Shown here piece by piece: positions 10,736 to 19,050 of a stretch of DNA of 64,000 nucleotides. The stretch comes from Hymenobacter crusticola (GTDB lineage Bacteria; Bacteroidota; Bacteroidia; Cytophagales; Hymenobacteraceae). The stretch lies in the NCBI RefSeq assembly GCF_002154225.1, contig NZ_MTSE01000001.1:1-64000 (forward strand). Reading direction: 5' to 3'. The notes beneath the pieces were generated by a model that ran no database searches, had not been told where the DNA came from, and worked only from the letters and a program-made list of their open reading frames with translations. The position numbers and the translations under genes are program-made. Within the stretch, counting starts at the first letter, position 1. Every line of letters begins with the position of its first letter.

Positions 10736-11140
10736 ATGCTTACGACTGCACCGCCCACGTCCCGCCGAGCTTTTGCTGCCCTGCCGGTGACGTGGGCGGT
10801 GATTGTTTTGGTTCTTACCCTCACGCCGGCTGATGAAATGCCTGTAACGCCGCAGTGGAAACTGCTGTCGTTCGATACGGCTGCGCACGCGGCGGTTTTT
10901 CTATTATTGGCCATTCTCACGTGCTTTTCGGCGGGCCGTCAGCACCGCTTCCCTACCCTGCGCACACATGTTTTCTCGCTCGTACTGGTAGGCTGCGTGG
11001 CATTTGGCGCGCTCATCGAAATACTACAAATGACAATGAACCTAGGCCGACACGGTGAATGGTCTGATCTGATCAGTGACTCTATCGGAGCTGTCATTGG
11101 GTTACTCGGCATGGCGGCTTTGCGTCGCTGGTGGCAATAA
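10736..11140 (+). CDS. VanZ-like membrane protein
   Basis: A 134-residue integral membrane protein resembling the VanZ family, whose name comes from a teicoplanin-resistance accessory protein but whose function in Bacteroidota is unknown. About four hydrophobic segments are visible, near residues 13-30, 50-67, 82-100 and 113-128. Family-like features are LTLTPADEMP, the polar FDTAAHAAVFLLLA in segment two and ALIEILQ...R.GEWSDLISDSIGA in the last third. ATG 10736 is chosen over TTG 10730. It sits 12 bases after gcvH and is probably co-transcribed with it. Confidence 0.85.
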   Translation: MLTTAPPTSRRAFAALPVTWAVIVLVLTLTPADEMPVTPQWKLLSFDTAAHAAVFLLLAILTCFSAGRQHRFPTLRTHVFSLVLVGCVAFGALIEILQMTMNLGRHGEWSDLISDSIGAVIGLLGMAALRRWWQ

Positions 11141-11163
11141 ATCGTATGCGAAGCTAGCCGCTG

Positions 11164-12453
11164 ATGGGAACCCTAACTATTGGCATTCCGTCTACGCTAC
11201 CCTGGCTAGCACTGCTGATCTTCGGTGCTACACCAATGCAGGGTCAAAATATGCCCCGCGTCCGGCAGACAATCCGCGAGCTTACTGCGCCAGCTTTGCA
11301 TGGCCGGGGCTATGTCCACCAAGGCGACCAACAAGCGGCTCGCTACCTTCGCACCCGTTTCCAAGCATTAGGCTTACAACCACTTGCTCCTTCCTACACC
11401 CAGCCTTTTACGCTAGCGGTCAACACCTTCCCAGGAAGACTTTATCTTCAATGCGGGAATACCCGATTTCAACCGGGTGTTGATTTTATTGCAGAACCAA
11501 CCTCTGGCGGCGGCACACTCACCCAAGTGCCCATGCCGCTCGATACGCTGATCTTCTTTGACGAAGCAGTTCAGCAACGCTTTCTCGCTCAATCATTACG
11601 TGGGAAGGTCATTGTATTGAGCCAACAAGACCTCATACGCCTAGTCAAACAGCCACTTCTTGCTCAGCACTTAGAGCAAGCAAGCGCACGTATTACGCTG
11701 GTAAGTGGCAAGCTAACTGCTTCCATTGCTCAAGAACAAGCCTCGCAGATCAGGCTACAGGTGTTAGCTAGCAAGTGGCCAAGCAAGCAGACAGCCGTTA
11801 AGATAAAGGTAGATGCTACGCTAACGTCTTCGTATAATACGCAAAACCTGATCGGGTATGTGCGTGGTCGTGCGCAGCCGGATTCCTTCTTAGTGGTTAC
11901 TGCCCACTACGACCACCTTGGACAAATGGGGCGACACACCTACTTTCCTGGTGCCAACGACAACGCTAGTGGCACAGCTATGTTACTAGAGCTTGCTGCT
12001 TACTATGCCCAGCCAACTCATCAACCAGCTTATTCTATCGTTTTCATTGCTTTTGGCGCCGAAGAAGCTGGCCTCCTTGGTTCGTACTACTTCACCGAGC
12101 ACCCGTTGTTCCCACTTGCCCGTATTCGCTTTTTAGTAAACCTAGATCTACTCGGCACCGGTGAGGAAGGCATTACAGTAGTTAACGGGCGGCTACTGGA
12201 ACCCGCATTTCAACGTCTTATACAGCTTAATGAGTCGAACCATTTTGTGCCGCAGGTAGCGGCCCGTGGCCGCGCAGCCAATTCCGACCATTTCCCCTTT
12301 TCAGAACGTGGCGTCCCTGCTTTCTTCCTGTATACGCGTGGCGGCATTACTGCCTATCACGATGTATACGACCGAGCCGAAACCCTTCCACTTACTGCTT
12401 TCACGGGTGTTTTCCATTTGCTGACTAGCTTCCTAGCCACACTTGGTGGTTGA
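11164..12453 (+). CDS. Secreted M28-family zinc aminopeptidase-like protein
   Basis: Predicted exported metallopeptidase of 429 residues. An N-terminal hydrophobic stretch (residues 11-28, ending near MQGQN) is a likely signal peptide. The M28 domain lies roughly at 225-420 with the dizinc ligand pattern visible: H248 and D250 in AHYDHLG, D266 in GANDNASGTAM, E300-E301 in FGAEEAGLLGS, D334 in NLDLLG and a late His near 400 (TAYHDVYD). The stretch between (about 85-215) resembles an inserted PA-like domain, as in many bacterial M28 enzymes. It follows the VanZ-like gene by 23 bases on the same strand. The substrate cannot be told from sequence. Confidence 0.88.
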   Translation: MGTLTIGIPSTLPWLALLIFGATPMQGQNMPRVRQTIRELTAPALHGRGYVHQGDQQAARYLRTRFQALGLQPLAPSYTQPFTLAVNTFPGRLYLQCGNTRFQPGVDFIAEPTSGGGTLTQVPMPLDTLIFFDEAVQQRFLAQSLRGKVIVLSQQDLIRLVKQPLLAQHLEQASARITLVSGKLTASIAQEQASQIRLQVLASKWPSKQTAVKIKVDATLTSSYNTQNLIGYVRGRAQPDSFLVVTAHYDHLGQMGRHTYFPGANDNASGTAMLLELAAYYAQPTHQPAYSIVFIAFGAEEAGLLGSYYFTEHPLFPLARIRFLVNLDLLGTGEEGITVVNGRLLEPAFQRLIQLNESNHFVPQVAARGRAANSDHFPFSERGVPAFFLYTRGGITAYHDVYDRAETLPLTAFTGVFHLLTSFLATLGG

Positions 12454-12525
12454 AGTTCAGAACGAGCAGTGGTTTCTGAATTTCAGAATAAAGAAATAGA
12501 ATCAGATGTTGTGCACGCTAAAACA

Positions 12526-12569
12526 AAAGTTCGGCTAGCACTGACGTACGTCAGTGCTAGCCGAACTTT
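12526..12569. terminator. Perfect 44-bp palindrome between convergent genes
   Basis: Bases 12526-12547 are the exact reverse complement of 12548-12569, with no loop base; the centre is GACGT/ACGTC and each arm contains GCTAGC. It lies between the M28 peptidase gene and the convergent gene at 12593-13138 and probably ends transcription from both sides. Confidence 0.75.
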
Positions 12570-12592
12570 AAGCTTCCTTTTACTAAGTAGTC

Positions 12593-13138
12593 TTAGCGCT
12601 GCGGCTCGTTTGTTCTGAACGAACCCATGATTTGCTTAGCAATAGTTTCCCATTCAGGCTTCTGGCGATCGGCGCAGGTGAAGGTGCAAAGCAACAGCTT
12701 GTCTTCTACGTCAGTGAAGAAAACTAGATTGTATACTTCGTGACCTAGCTCAGGCTTCATTAGCTCCAGATAACCAACTTTGCGGCCGTTGATTTCTTTT
12801 ACGCCATTAGAGAACCACTTTGCGCCTTTGTATTGCTTAGTGTACGTCTTGTAAAAGTTATCGGCGTACATCTGAATCATATCCTGATCAGCAGAAGTTT
12901 CGGTGTACGAGAAGGCAATGCTCGCTTCGTTGCTGTTCGTGTAAATTACGCTTGGGCGGCTCGTTGCCTTGGCGTAGTTGAAATCCATTTGCTGCTCGCT
13001 CATCACTTCAAATCCTTTAGGGATCAAAATTTCCACACGCTCGCTCAGAACGCGCTTCTTGATAAGCTCAATTTCAGAGCGAAAAGCCATCAACGACAGC
13101 ATTAAGCACAAGACCGGAAAGAGTATTACTTTTTTCAT
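12593..13138 (-). CDS. Exported protein of unknown function
   Basis: A 181-residue protein with an N-terminal signal sequence (MKKVILFPVLCLMLSLMAF). The rest is a soluble alpha/beta-like region with RVEILIPKGFEVMSEQ and a repeated pattern of short polar strands; GRKVGYLELMKP and ETIAKQIMGSFR resemble small Bacteroidota proteins of the PsbP/DUF1795-like type, but this is a weak resemblance and no function is claimed. The longer frame to 13246 is rejected because a good promoter (13225-13255) lies inside it, which fixes the start at ATG 13138 (or 13168). Confidence 0.75.
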   Translation of the reverse strand: MKKVILFPVLCLMLSLMAFRSEIELIKKRVLSERVEILIPKGFEVMSEQQMDFNYAKATSRPSVIYTNSNEASIAFSYTETSADQDMIQMYADNFYKTYTKQYKGAKWFSNGVKEINGRKVGYLELMKPELGHEVYNLVFFTDVEDKLLLCTFTCADRQKPEWETIAKQIMGSFRTNEPQR

Positions 13139-13224
13139 AACACTAGCCTTAAAAGGATGATCGTTCATTTTGGGTTGCCTTGTATTCAAAGCGGGTGCAC
13201 TGTTTGGATAACACAATTTACGTA

Positions 13225-13255
13225 CAAAAATACTGCTTACAAGCACTGTACCAAA
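13225..13255 (-). promoter_or_regulatory. Bacteroidota sigma-ABfr promoter (TTTG-N19-TATTTTTG)
   Basis: On the minus strand TTTG (13252-13255) is followed after 19 bases by TATTTTTG (13225-13232), an exact match to the -33 TTTG / -7 TAnnTTTG consensus at the proper spacing. Transcription would begin near 13218, giving an approximately 80-base leader to ATG 13138. Confidence 0.75.
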
Positions 13256-13452
13256 AATAATCTTAGTGATAAATTAAACTAAGCAGATATATTGTACAAA
13301 TAGCTGATAATCAACTGGTATTTTTTAATAGTTAAGTTCATCGATCTAATACTTACTTGCTTTTATTCTATACTTGAATAAATATTAAAAATAAATAATA
13401 TTAAAAATAATATTAATAAAGTGCAATAAATATATTTCGCATATCCGCGCAC
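13256..13452. other. AT-rich intergenic stretch
   Basis: Nearly 200 bases with very low GC between the promoter of the exported protein gene and the end of the yicC gene. It contains near-direct copies of a motif like AAAAATAAATAATATT around 13386-13420. No gene or RNA was recognised. Confidence 0.4.
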
Positions 13453-14346
13453 TTATAAAATGTTATTAATCTGTTCTTTTATCTTTTCTAACTCTTCTTT
13501 CATGCTAACCACTAAATGCTGAATGATCGAGTCATTTGCTTTAGAGCCGATGGTATTGATTTCACGTCCAATTTCCTGGGCAATGAACGATAGCTTCTTT
13601 CCGGCGGACTCTGGTAGCTGCGTCGTTTCGGCGAAGTAACTTAGATGGCTAGCTAACCGAACTTTCTCCTCCGCGATGTCGAGCTTTTCAATATAGTAAA
13701 GCACTTCTTGCTCGAAGCGGATCACATTAAAGTGTTCGTTGGTCGTCAGGTCGGCGAGGTGCTGCTGCAGACGGTGCCGCACTTGCTCAACCCTTTCTGG
13801 ATCGTGGCGTTCTATTTCTGTTAGCTGAGTGCGAATAGCTTCTACATAACTCAGAATCTCGGTAGTCAGCGTCTGCCCTTCATCCTGCCGAAATTGATTC
13901 ACGCGGTCCAAGGCCTCGTGCACTAAAGGCAATAGCTCATCCCAGGCTATTTCTTCTTCGTTTTCGGCAGCCTGAGCTTCCGTGCCAGTCTGTATTACCC
14001 CAGGCAGGCTGATCGCTAAAGCAAAGAGCTGCTCTTTAGAAGCACTTACCAGATCAGCGGCTTTTTCAAGCTCGCGGTAAGTCGCCAACAACAATTCCTG
14101 ATTCACACCGACGGCTGCGCGGACTGCGCTGCGCGGTCGCACAAAGTCGAGGCTTAGGTTGACTTTCCCACGAATTAAGCTTTTGCTTATCAGATTTCGA
14201 ATTTCTAGCTCTCGCTCTTGCAGGAATCGTGGCAAACGCAAACTCAGATCTAGGGTTTTAGAGTTGAGCGATTTGATTTCGACTGTTGCCGAATAATGAT
14301 CGGTTTCGCGATGAGCGATACCGTAACCAGTCATAGATTGGAGCAT
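13453..14346 (-). CDS. YicC family endoribonuclease
   Basis: A 297-residue protein of the YicC/YloC family; Escherichia coli YicC is an endoribonuclease acting on small RNAs. The N-terminal domain starts MLQSMTGYGIAHRE and contains EIKSLNSKTLDLSLRLP, both hallmark segments. The C-terminal DUF1732 region has KLSFIAQEIGREINTIGSKAND near 254-275 and ends in a helical EELEKIKEQINNIL. In many genomes the gene neighbours gmk; no gmk is present here on either side. Start ATG 14346. Confidence 0.93.
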   Translation of the reverse strand: MLQSMTGYGIAHRETDHYSATVEIKSLNSKTLDLSLRLPRFLQERELEIRNLISKSLIRGKVNLSLDFVRPRSAVRAAVGVNQELLLATYRELEKAADLVSASKEQLFALAISLPGVIQTGTEAQAAENEEEIAWDELLPLVHEALDRVNQFRQDEGQTLTTEILSYVEAIRTQLTEIERHDPERVEQVRHRLQQHLADLTTNEHFNVIRFEQEVLYYIEKLDIAEEKVRLASHLSYFAETTQLPESAGKKLSFIAQEIGREINTIGSKANDSIIQHLVVSMKEELEKIKEQINNIL

Positions 14347-14781
14347 GATTTGGTGCTTAAGGAGCGAGTTAAATTAGGGTATTAGTAACACATGAGGTGA
14401 GCCCCCGTGTTGTGAGCGCACCCAGCTACTGCTAAGCTTGCACCAGCCTATAACATCTTTTGGGCGCATATTGCTTTCCCACCGTTGCTACCGACACTAC
14501 CAATAAACTGGTTCGTGCGATGCCGTGTCGTCGACAAAGCTACTTTTCTTGTTTTCGCAGCAGCTTAGCGCTGCTGGGAGTTAGGTCCGCTACTGCGCAT
14601 TAGAAAAGCAGAACAGCTTAGTAAGCTCGACATAGCACAGCTGAAATACTACGACGCTTGAATTTTAAAGTTAGGCAATAGCCTCTTGCAGCGCCTCGGT
14701 AGTATCCGCAGCAGGTTGTGAAGAAGTCTTAAGAAGAGAAAGCTAGGCAGTGCGGTTAAAACATGTAGCTTGTGCTTGCTT
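14347..14781. other. Intergenic region between divergent yicC and glycosyltransferase genes
   Basis: About 435 bases without a convincing gene. A minus-strand TAGCTTTG (14535-14542) matches the -7 promoter element but lies 190 bases from yicC and lacks a -33 partner. A small CAGCAG/CTGCTG hairpin lies near 14559-14577. Nothing else stands out. Confidence 0.35.
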
Positions 14782-16005
14782 ATGAAACCTCGCGTGCTGA
14801 TGCTGCCTAAATGGTACCCGCACTGCTACGATGACCAAGATGGGGACTTCGTAGCCCGGCATGTTGCTGCTATTGCTTGCCATGCGCAAGTGGCCGTTCT
14901 GTTCGCAACCGTGGCCCGCGGGCCCCTTGCAAGTTGGGTTGCTTGCGATGCTGATCTTAGTGCCTCCCTGCCAACTGTGCGGTATTATTACCGGGCGCGG
15001 CCAACGGGGCTAGGTCCACTCGATAAAGTGCTCAAGCTATTCCTTTATTTCTGGTGCCTTGGGCAAGGCTACCGCACCTTAATACACCATTGGGGAGCAC
15101 GGCCGCACCTGATTCATGTACACGTGCTCCTGCGCACAGGACTCTTTGCGTGGTGGTTGCGGGTATGGGGTCGTACTCCTTATATAGTAACAGAACATTG
15201 GACCTTGTATTTGCCGGCTAATGCGCACCGAATTGGTCGCCTGCGGCGCTGGCTAACGCGGCGCGTAGTAGCACAAGCCGCAGCGCTGCATACCGTTTCG
15301 GACAACCTCCGCCAAGCGTTGGCTAACTTAGGTATTACTAATGCACACTCGGTTGTTATTCCGAATGTGGTTGATACTTCCTTGTTTCATCTTCCTGAGT
15401 CGTCATCGCTGCGAGAAGAAGTAAGAACACTGGGTGGCAGTAGACTACTGCATGTGGCCGCTTTTAATGAGCGCGCCAAAAACCTAAGTGGCATTCTGCG
15501 CACAACAGCGCGGCTAGTAGCAAAACGGCCTGATCTCACGTTGCGTATTGCGGGCTACGGGCCCCAGGAGGCAGCCGTAAAACAGCTAGCGGCGGAGCTA
15601 GGTCTGCTCAACCGATCCGTTTTTTTTCTGGGCAAACTGCCTCAGTCAGCTATTGCCGCCGAAATGCGCCGCGCTAACTGCCTTGTTTTGTTTAGCAATT
15701 ACGAGAATTTACCGTGCGTGCTCATTGAGGCACAAGCTACGGGGCTGCCTGCAGTGGCTTCCCACGTTGGGGGCGTGCCCGAGTTACTCCCCACCGATGG
15801 TTCGCGCGGGCTGCTCGTTTCGCCCGGCGACGAAGTAGCTTTGCAGCTTGCCCTAGAACAAGTGTTAAGTTATCCGGAGCGTTTTAACTCGCAACAGATG
15901 CACCGTACGGCCGTTGCTAAGTTCAGCAATGCAGCAGTGGGGCGCTCGTTCGCCCGCCTTTATGCCGTTGTACTGCACGGCGCCCCCACTCCCGTTTCTG
16001 CTTAG
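14782..16005 (+). CDS. Glycosyltransferase, GT4 type
   Basis: A 407-residue GT-B fold glycosyltransferase that probably adds a sugar to a lipid-linked or surface polysaccharide at the inner membrane. It begins MKPRVLMLPKWYPHCYDDQD, typical of the family. The C-terminal Glycos_transf_1 domain (about 190-375) has the LRIAGYGPQE segment and the sugar-nucleotide site SNYENLPCVLIEAQATGLP with EX7E-type spacing. ATG 14782 is preferred to TTG 14770. The flippase gene begins 5 bases after its stop, so the two probably act in one glycan pathway. Confidence 0.9.
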   Translation: MKPRVLMLPKWYPHCYDDQDGDFVARHVAAIACHAQVAVLFATVARGPLASWVACDADLSASLPTVRYYYRARPTGLGPLDKVLKLFLYFWCLGQGYRTLIHHWGARPHLIHVHVLLRTGLFAWWLRVWGRTPYIVTEHWTLYLPANAHRIGRLRRWLTRRVVAQAAALHTVSDNLRQALANLGITNAHSVVIPNVVDTSLFHLPESSSLREEVRTLGGSRLLHVAAFNERAKNLSGILRTTARLVAKRPDLTLRIAGYGPQEAAVKQLAAELGLLNRSVFFLGKLPQSAIAAEMRRANCLVLFSNYENLPCVLIEAQATGLPAVASHVGGVPELLPTDGSRGLLVSPGDEVALQLALEQVLSYPERFNSQQMHRTAVAKFSNAAVGRSFARLYAVVLHGAPTPVSA

Positions 16006-16009
16006 TAGC

Positions 16010-17254
16010 ATGGTGCGCCGTATTCTACAAAACTTTGCTACTCGGTTTGCAACAGCACTTCTCAGCTTCGCTATTGTTTGGTTTACGGCGCGCTACCTAG
16101 GTGCTAGCGGACGGGGCGCCGTAAGCCTGTTCACTACTGACTGCGCGGCGCTCCTTTTGTTTACGGGCTTAGTTGGCGGTTCATCCCTGATCTACTTGTC
16201 GCCAAAGCGTAGCATTTGGCATCTGCTGCCGCCAGCGTATGTGTGGGCCGTGGTAGTTTGCATTGCTGGCACACTTGCGGTGGGACTGCTGCGGCCAGTA
16301 CCTATCACATACCTAGGTCATTTGGGCGCGCTTTCATTGTTACAGGCTTTTTTCACAATTAATACCCTGCTGCTTTTGGGCCGTAAGCGGGAAACGACCT
16401 ATAATTTTCTCACCGTTCTGCAGGTTACTCTGTTAGCGGGCTGTCTACTACTCGCTTTTGCGGGCCTGGCTTGGCGCGAAGTACCCGTTTATTACTACGC
16501 AACATACGTTGCCTACGGCATCCCTTTGCTGCTGAGCTTCATTGCCCTATCTCGGTTGCCTGACCGATGGGCTGGAGGCCAGGGCTTACGCGAAACGACC
16601 CGCGAGCTAGCACAAAATGGTCGGGGAGCCCACTTGTCTAATATTCTTGCCTTCGCCAATTATCGCCTGAGTTACTACTTCGTGGCGCATTACGTTGATG
16701 CGCATGCCGTAGGCGTTCTGTCGGTGGGGGTGGCACTGGCCGAAGCGGTGTGGCTCATTCCGCGCAGCACCGCCCTGGTGCAGTACGTTGATCTGGTGCA
16801 TGCAACGGATAAGCAGGCACAAGTGGCGCCGGCCCTAGGCGTGGCCCGGCTCTCGCTACTCGCCACCGGTGCCGGGGTTCTCACGCTGAGTCTCTTGCCT
16901 GCTTCTGTGTTCATGGCAGTGTTCGGGCCCGAGTTTGGAGCAGCCCGCTCAGTTATTATCCTACTGGCGCCCGGCGTACTGGCCATTGCTAGTAATATAA
17001 TGTGTAGCACCTATTTCAGCGGGCTAGGCCAGTACCGTACTAATAATATCTCAACGGCGCTTGGGCTAGCGGTAACGGTTCCTGCCTGCTGGCTCCTTAT
17101 TCCAAAGCTAGGCATTCAGGGCGCAGCACTGGCTAGCTCCTTGTCTTACCTAGCTTCTATGGCGTACTTACTCCGTGCATTCGGCCACGCCACAGGTACG
17201 GGAGTAGAAGCGCTATTACCTAACCGCACCGATTTACAAAGAGTAACTCAATAG
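16010..17254 (+). CDS. Polysaccharide flippase-like membrane protein (Wzx/MATE-like)
   Basis: A 414-residue polytopic protein with roughly 12 hydrophobic segments, resembling Wzx/RfbX oligosaccharide flippases that translocate undecaprenyl-linked units across the inner membrane. It begins MVRRILQNFATRFATALLSF and includes the conserved-looking RYLGASGRGAVSLF (near 31-44) and a late SNIMCSTYFSGLGQYRTNN (near 328-346). ATG 16010 is preferred; an upstream extension would overlap the preceding gene. It is paired with the glycosyltransferase upstream. The glycan is unknown. Confidence 0.85.
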   Translation: MVRRILQNFATRFATALLSFAIVWFTARYLGASGRGAVSLFTTDCAALLLFTGLVGGSSLIYLSPKRSIWHLLPPAYVWAVVVCIAGTLAVGLLRPVPITYLGHLGALSLLQAFFTINTLLLLGRKRETTYNFLTVLQVTLLAGCLLLAFAGLAWREVPVYYYATYVAYGIPLLLSFIALSRLPDRWAGGQGLRETTRELAQNGRGAHLSNILAFANYRLSYYFVAHYVDAHAVGVLSVGVALAEAVWLIPRSTALVQYVDLVHATDKQAQVAPALGVARLSLLATGAGVLTLSLLPASVFMAVFGPEFGAARSVIILLAPGVLAIASNIMCSTYFSGLGQYRTNNISTALGLAVTVPACWLLIPKLGIQGAALASSLSYLASMAYLLRAFGHATGTGVEALLPNRTDLQRVTQ

Positions 17255-17297
17255 ACTGGCCCCCGCCGTCCTATACTACTCACGTGCTTTTGCGTGC

Positions 17298-18302
17298 TTA
17301 GCTAATTGGTACTTTGCGCAAGATGGCTTCAATCAGGTCGGCGGTCCGGACGCCATCAGCTTCGGCTTCGTAGTTAAGTAAGATGCGGTGATTGAGCACA
17401 TCCTTCGCTACTTCTTTGATGTCTTCTGGCAACACGTAGTCACGCTCATCAAAAAAAGCCACGGCTTTAGCAGCTCGGTGCAAGGCAATGCTGGCCCGTG
17501 GGCTCACACCAAATTGTACGTATTGGGCATACTCCGCCAGATCGTAGTCGGCGGGTTTGCGGGTGGCAAATACCAGTTCGATAATGTACTTCTCTAGGGT
17601 CTCCGAAATCTGAACTTGGTTGATGAGGCTGCGAATACCGAAGATATCTTCCTTCGTCAGGACGGGGCTCACGTCGCCCACGTAGCTGAGGTTGGCCATG
17701 CGGCGCATCACTTCCAGCTCATCGGCTTTCTTCAGGTAGTCGACGTAGATTTTCATCATAAAACGGTCGACCTGCGCCTCGGGCAAAGGATAAGTACCTT
17801 CCTGCTCGACCGGATTTTGCGTGGCGAGCACTAGAAAGGGTAAATCCAGCGGATACGTTGTTTCACCGATTGTTACCTGTTTCTCCTGCATGGCCTCGAG
17901 CAGTGCACTCTGTACCTTGGCAGGCGAGCGATTGACTTCGTCCGCCAATACTAAATTTGAGAAAATCGGGCCCTTTTTCACCTCAAAAACCGACTGGTTC
18001 TGGTTGTAGATCATAGTGCCCACCAAGTCGGAAGGCAGCAGGTCGGGGGTGAACTGCACGCGTTGAAAAGGCAAGTACAGCACTTTCGAAAGTGTACTAA
18101 TAGTCAACGTCTTAGCTAGACCCGGCACTCCTTCCAGCAAGATGTGTCCGCCCGTAAATAACCCGATCAGAAGCCGGTTCACCATGTACTGCTGACCAAC
18201 TACAACTTTGCCTACTTCGGCAAATACTTGTTTAATCTTTTGTTGGTAGTCTTCAGGCTGTAGTGCGGCAGGCTGCCCTGATGCAGACAAGGATAGTGAC
18301 AT
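17298..18302 (-). CDS. MoxR family AAA+ ATPase
   Basis: A 334-residue MoxR-type ATPase, thought to act as a chaperone that matures protein complexes. The P-loop is LLEGVPGLAKTL with K64, Walker B is LADEVNRSP near 118-126, and sensor 1 is LATQNPVEQEGTYPLPEAQ followed by the arginine-rich sensor region ASIALHRAAKA. MoxR genes usually stand next to DUF58 and VWA-domain genes, but here both neighbours are unrelated and convergent or divergent, so the gene appears to be transcribed alone. Start ATG 18302. Confidence 0.93.
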   Translation of the reverse strand: MSLSLSASGQPAALQPEDYQQKIKQVFAEVGKVVVGQQYMVNRLLIGLFTGGHILLEGVPGLAKTLTISTLSKVLYLPFQRVQFTPDLLPSDLVGTMIYNQNQSVFEVKKGPIFSNLVLADEVNRSPAKVQSALLEAMQEKQVTIGETTYPLDLPFLVLATQNPVEQEGTYPLPEAQVDRFMMKIYVDYLKKADELEVMRRMANLSYVGDVSPVLTKEDIFGIRSLINQVQISETLEKYIIELVFATRKPADYDLAEYAQYVQFGVSPRASIALHRAAKAVAFFDERDYVLPEDIKEVAKDVLNHRILLNYEAEADGVRTADLIEAILRKVPIS

Positions 18303-19050
18303 AAGCTGAGAGCAGAATGGATGACCGTAAAAGTAAAGATACGGTAAGGGTAGCTTTTGCTGTCACTTAACATCGGACGTCATTGTGGCAATTGCTAGTT
18401 TCCTCAGCCATGCTCCAGCTTTCAGATGCCATATAAGAGAAACGTAGCCAATGTACTGTCTTCGTAGGCTAGGTGCCTTTCCTCCGTTATTACGATATAG
18501 TATTTCAGATCAAGCATTTATCTGCCTGCTCTCACGACATTACCTATAATGTACCGCCAGCATTTACAGCACTTTTCCCTTAATTCATCATCCTCTATTT
18601 ACGCCGCATAAATCTTCATCGTATAGCTATATTCCTCAGACACAACTAATGATATAGCTACGATAGTTAAAATTAGGTTAATAAAATATGTTTGTCATTT
18701 CTAAGTAAGTTATATAATTATAACAATAAATTTTCAATCATTAATAGTCTGTATTATCCTGGCCTAAGATATAATAATTATAATTATATAGTTTTTACTA
18801 TGTATTTATATTTACCTGATTTTTAGGTAAATGCAATTTAATTATGTAATCCAACCATCCGTCTTCCTGCATGCAATCACATTATACGGAGCGGATGATC
18901 AGGAAGTTATGTTTTTAAATTTATTGATAATCTGGTCAGCTAATTGCTAGCCTCTCAATAGGCCTATTCTGGATTTTGTTCAACTACTCTCTCCGCTCGA
19001 TAGTCCTGCTTGCTTCGCAAGGCACCCATGCTATATCCAAACCGAGTTCT
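18303..19050. other. Long AT-rich intergenic region upstream of the beta-helix gene
   Basis: Almost 750 bases, much of it far lower in GC than the rest of the window (18600-18860 especially). TATGTTTG at 18687-18694 fits the -7 promoter consensus on the plus strand but lacks a clear -33. A palindromic AT run lies near 18770-18792. It is the likely control region for the large secreted protein at 19051; no gene or known RNA was recognised. Confidence 0.4.

Noticed and set aside
11076..11483. 135-residue open frame between the VanZ-like and M28 genes
   Set aside because: It overlaps both real genes in another frame and has no recognisable features.
14347..14781. tRNA or small RNA gene in the intergenic region
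   Set aside because: A GGTTCG stretch near 14510 suggested a T-loop, but no cloverleaf arms could be found.
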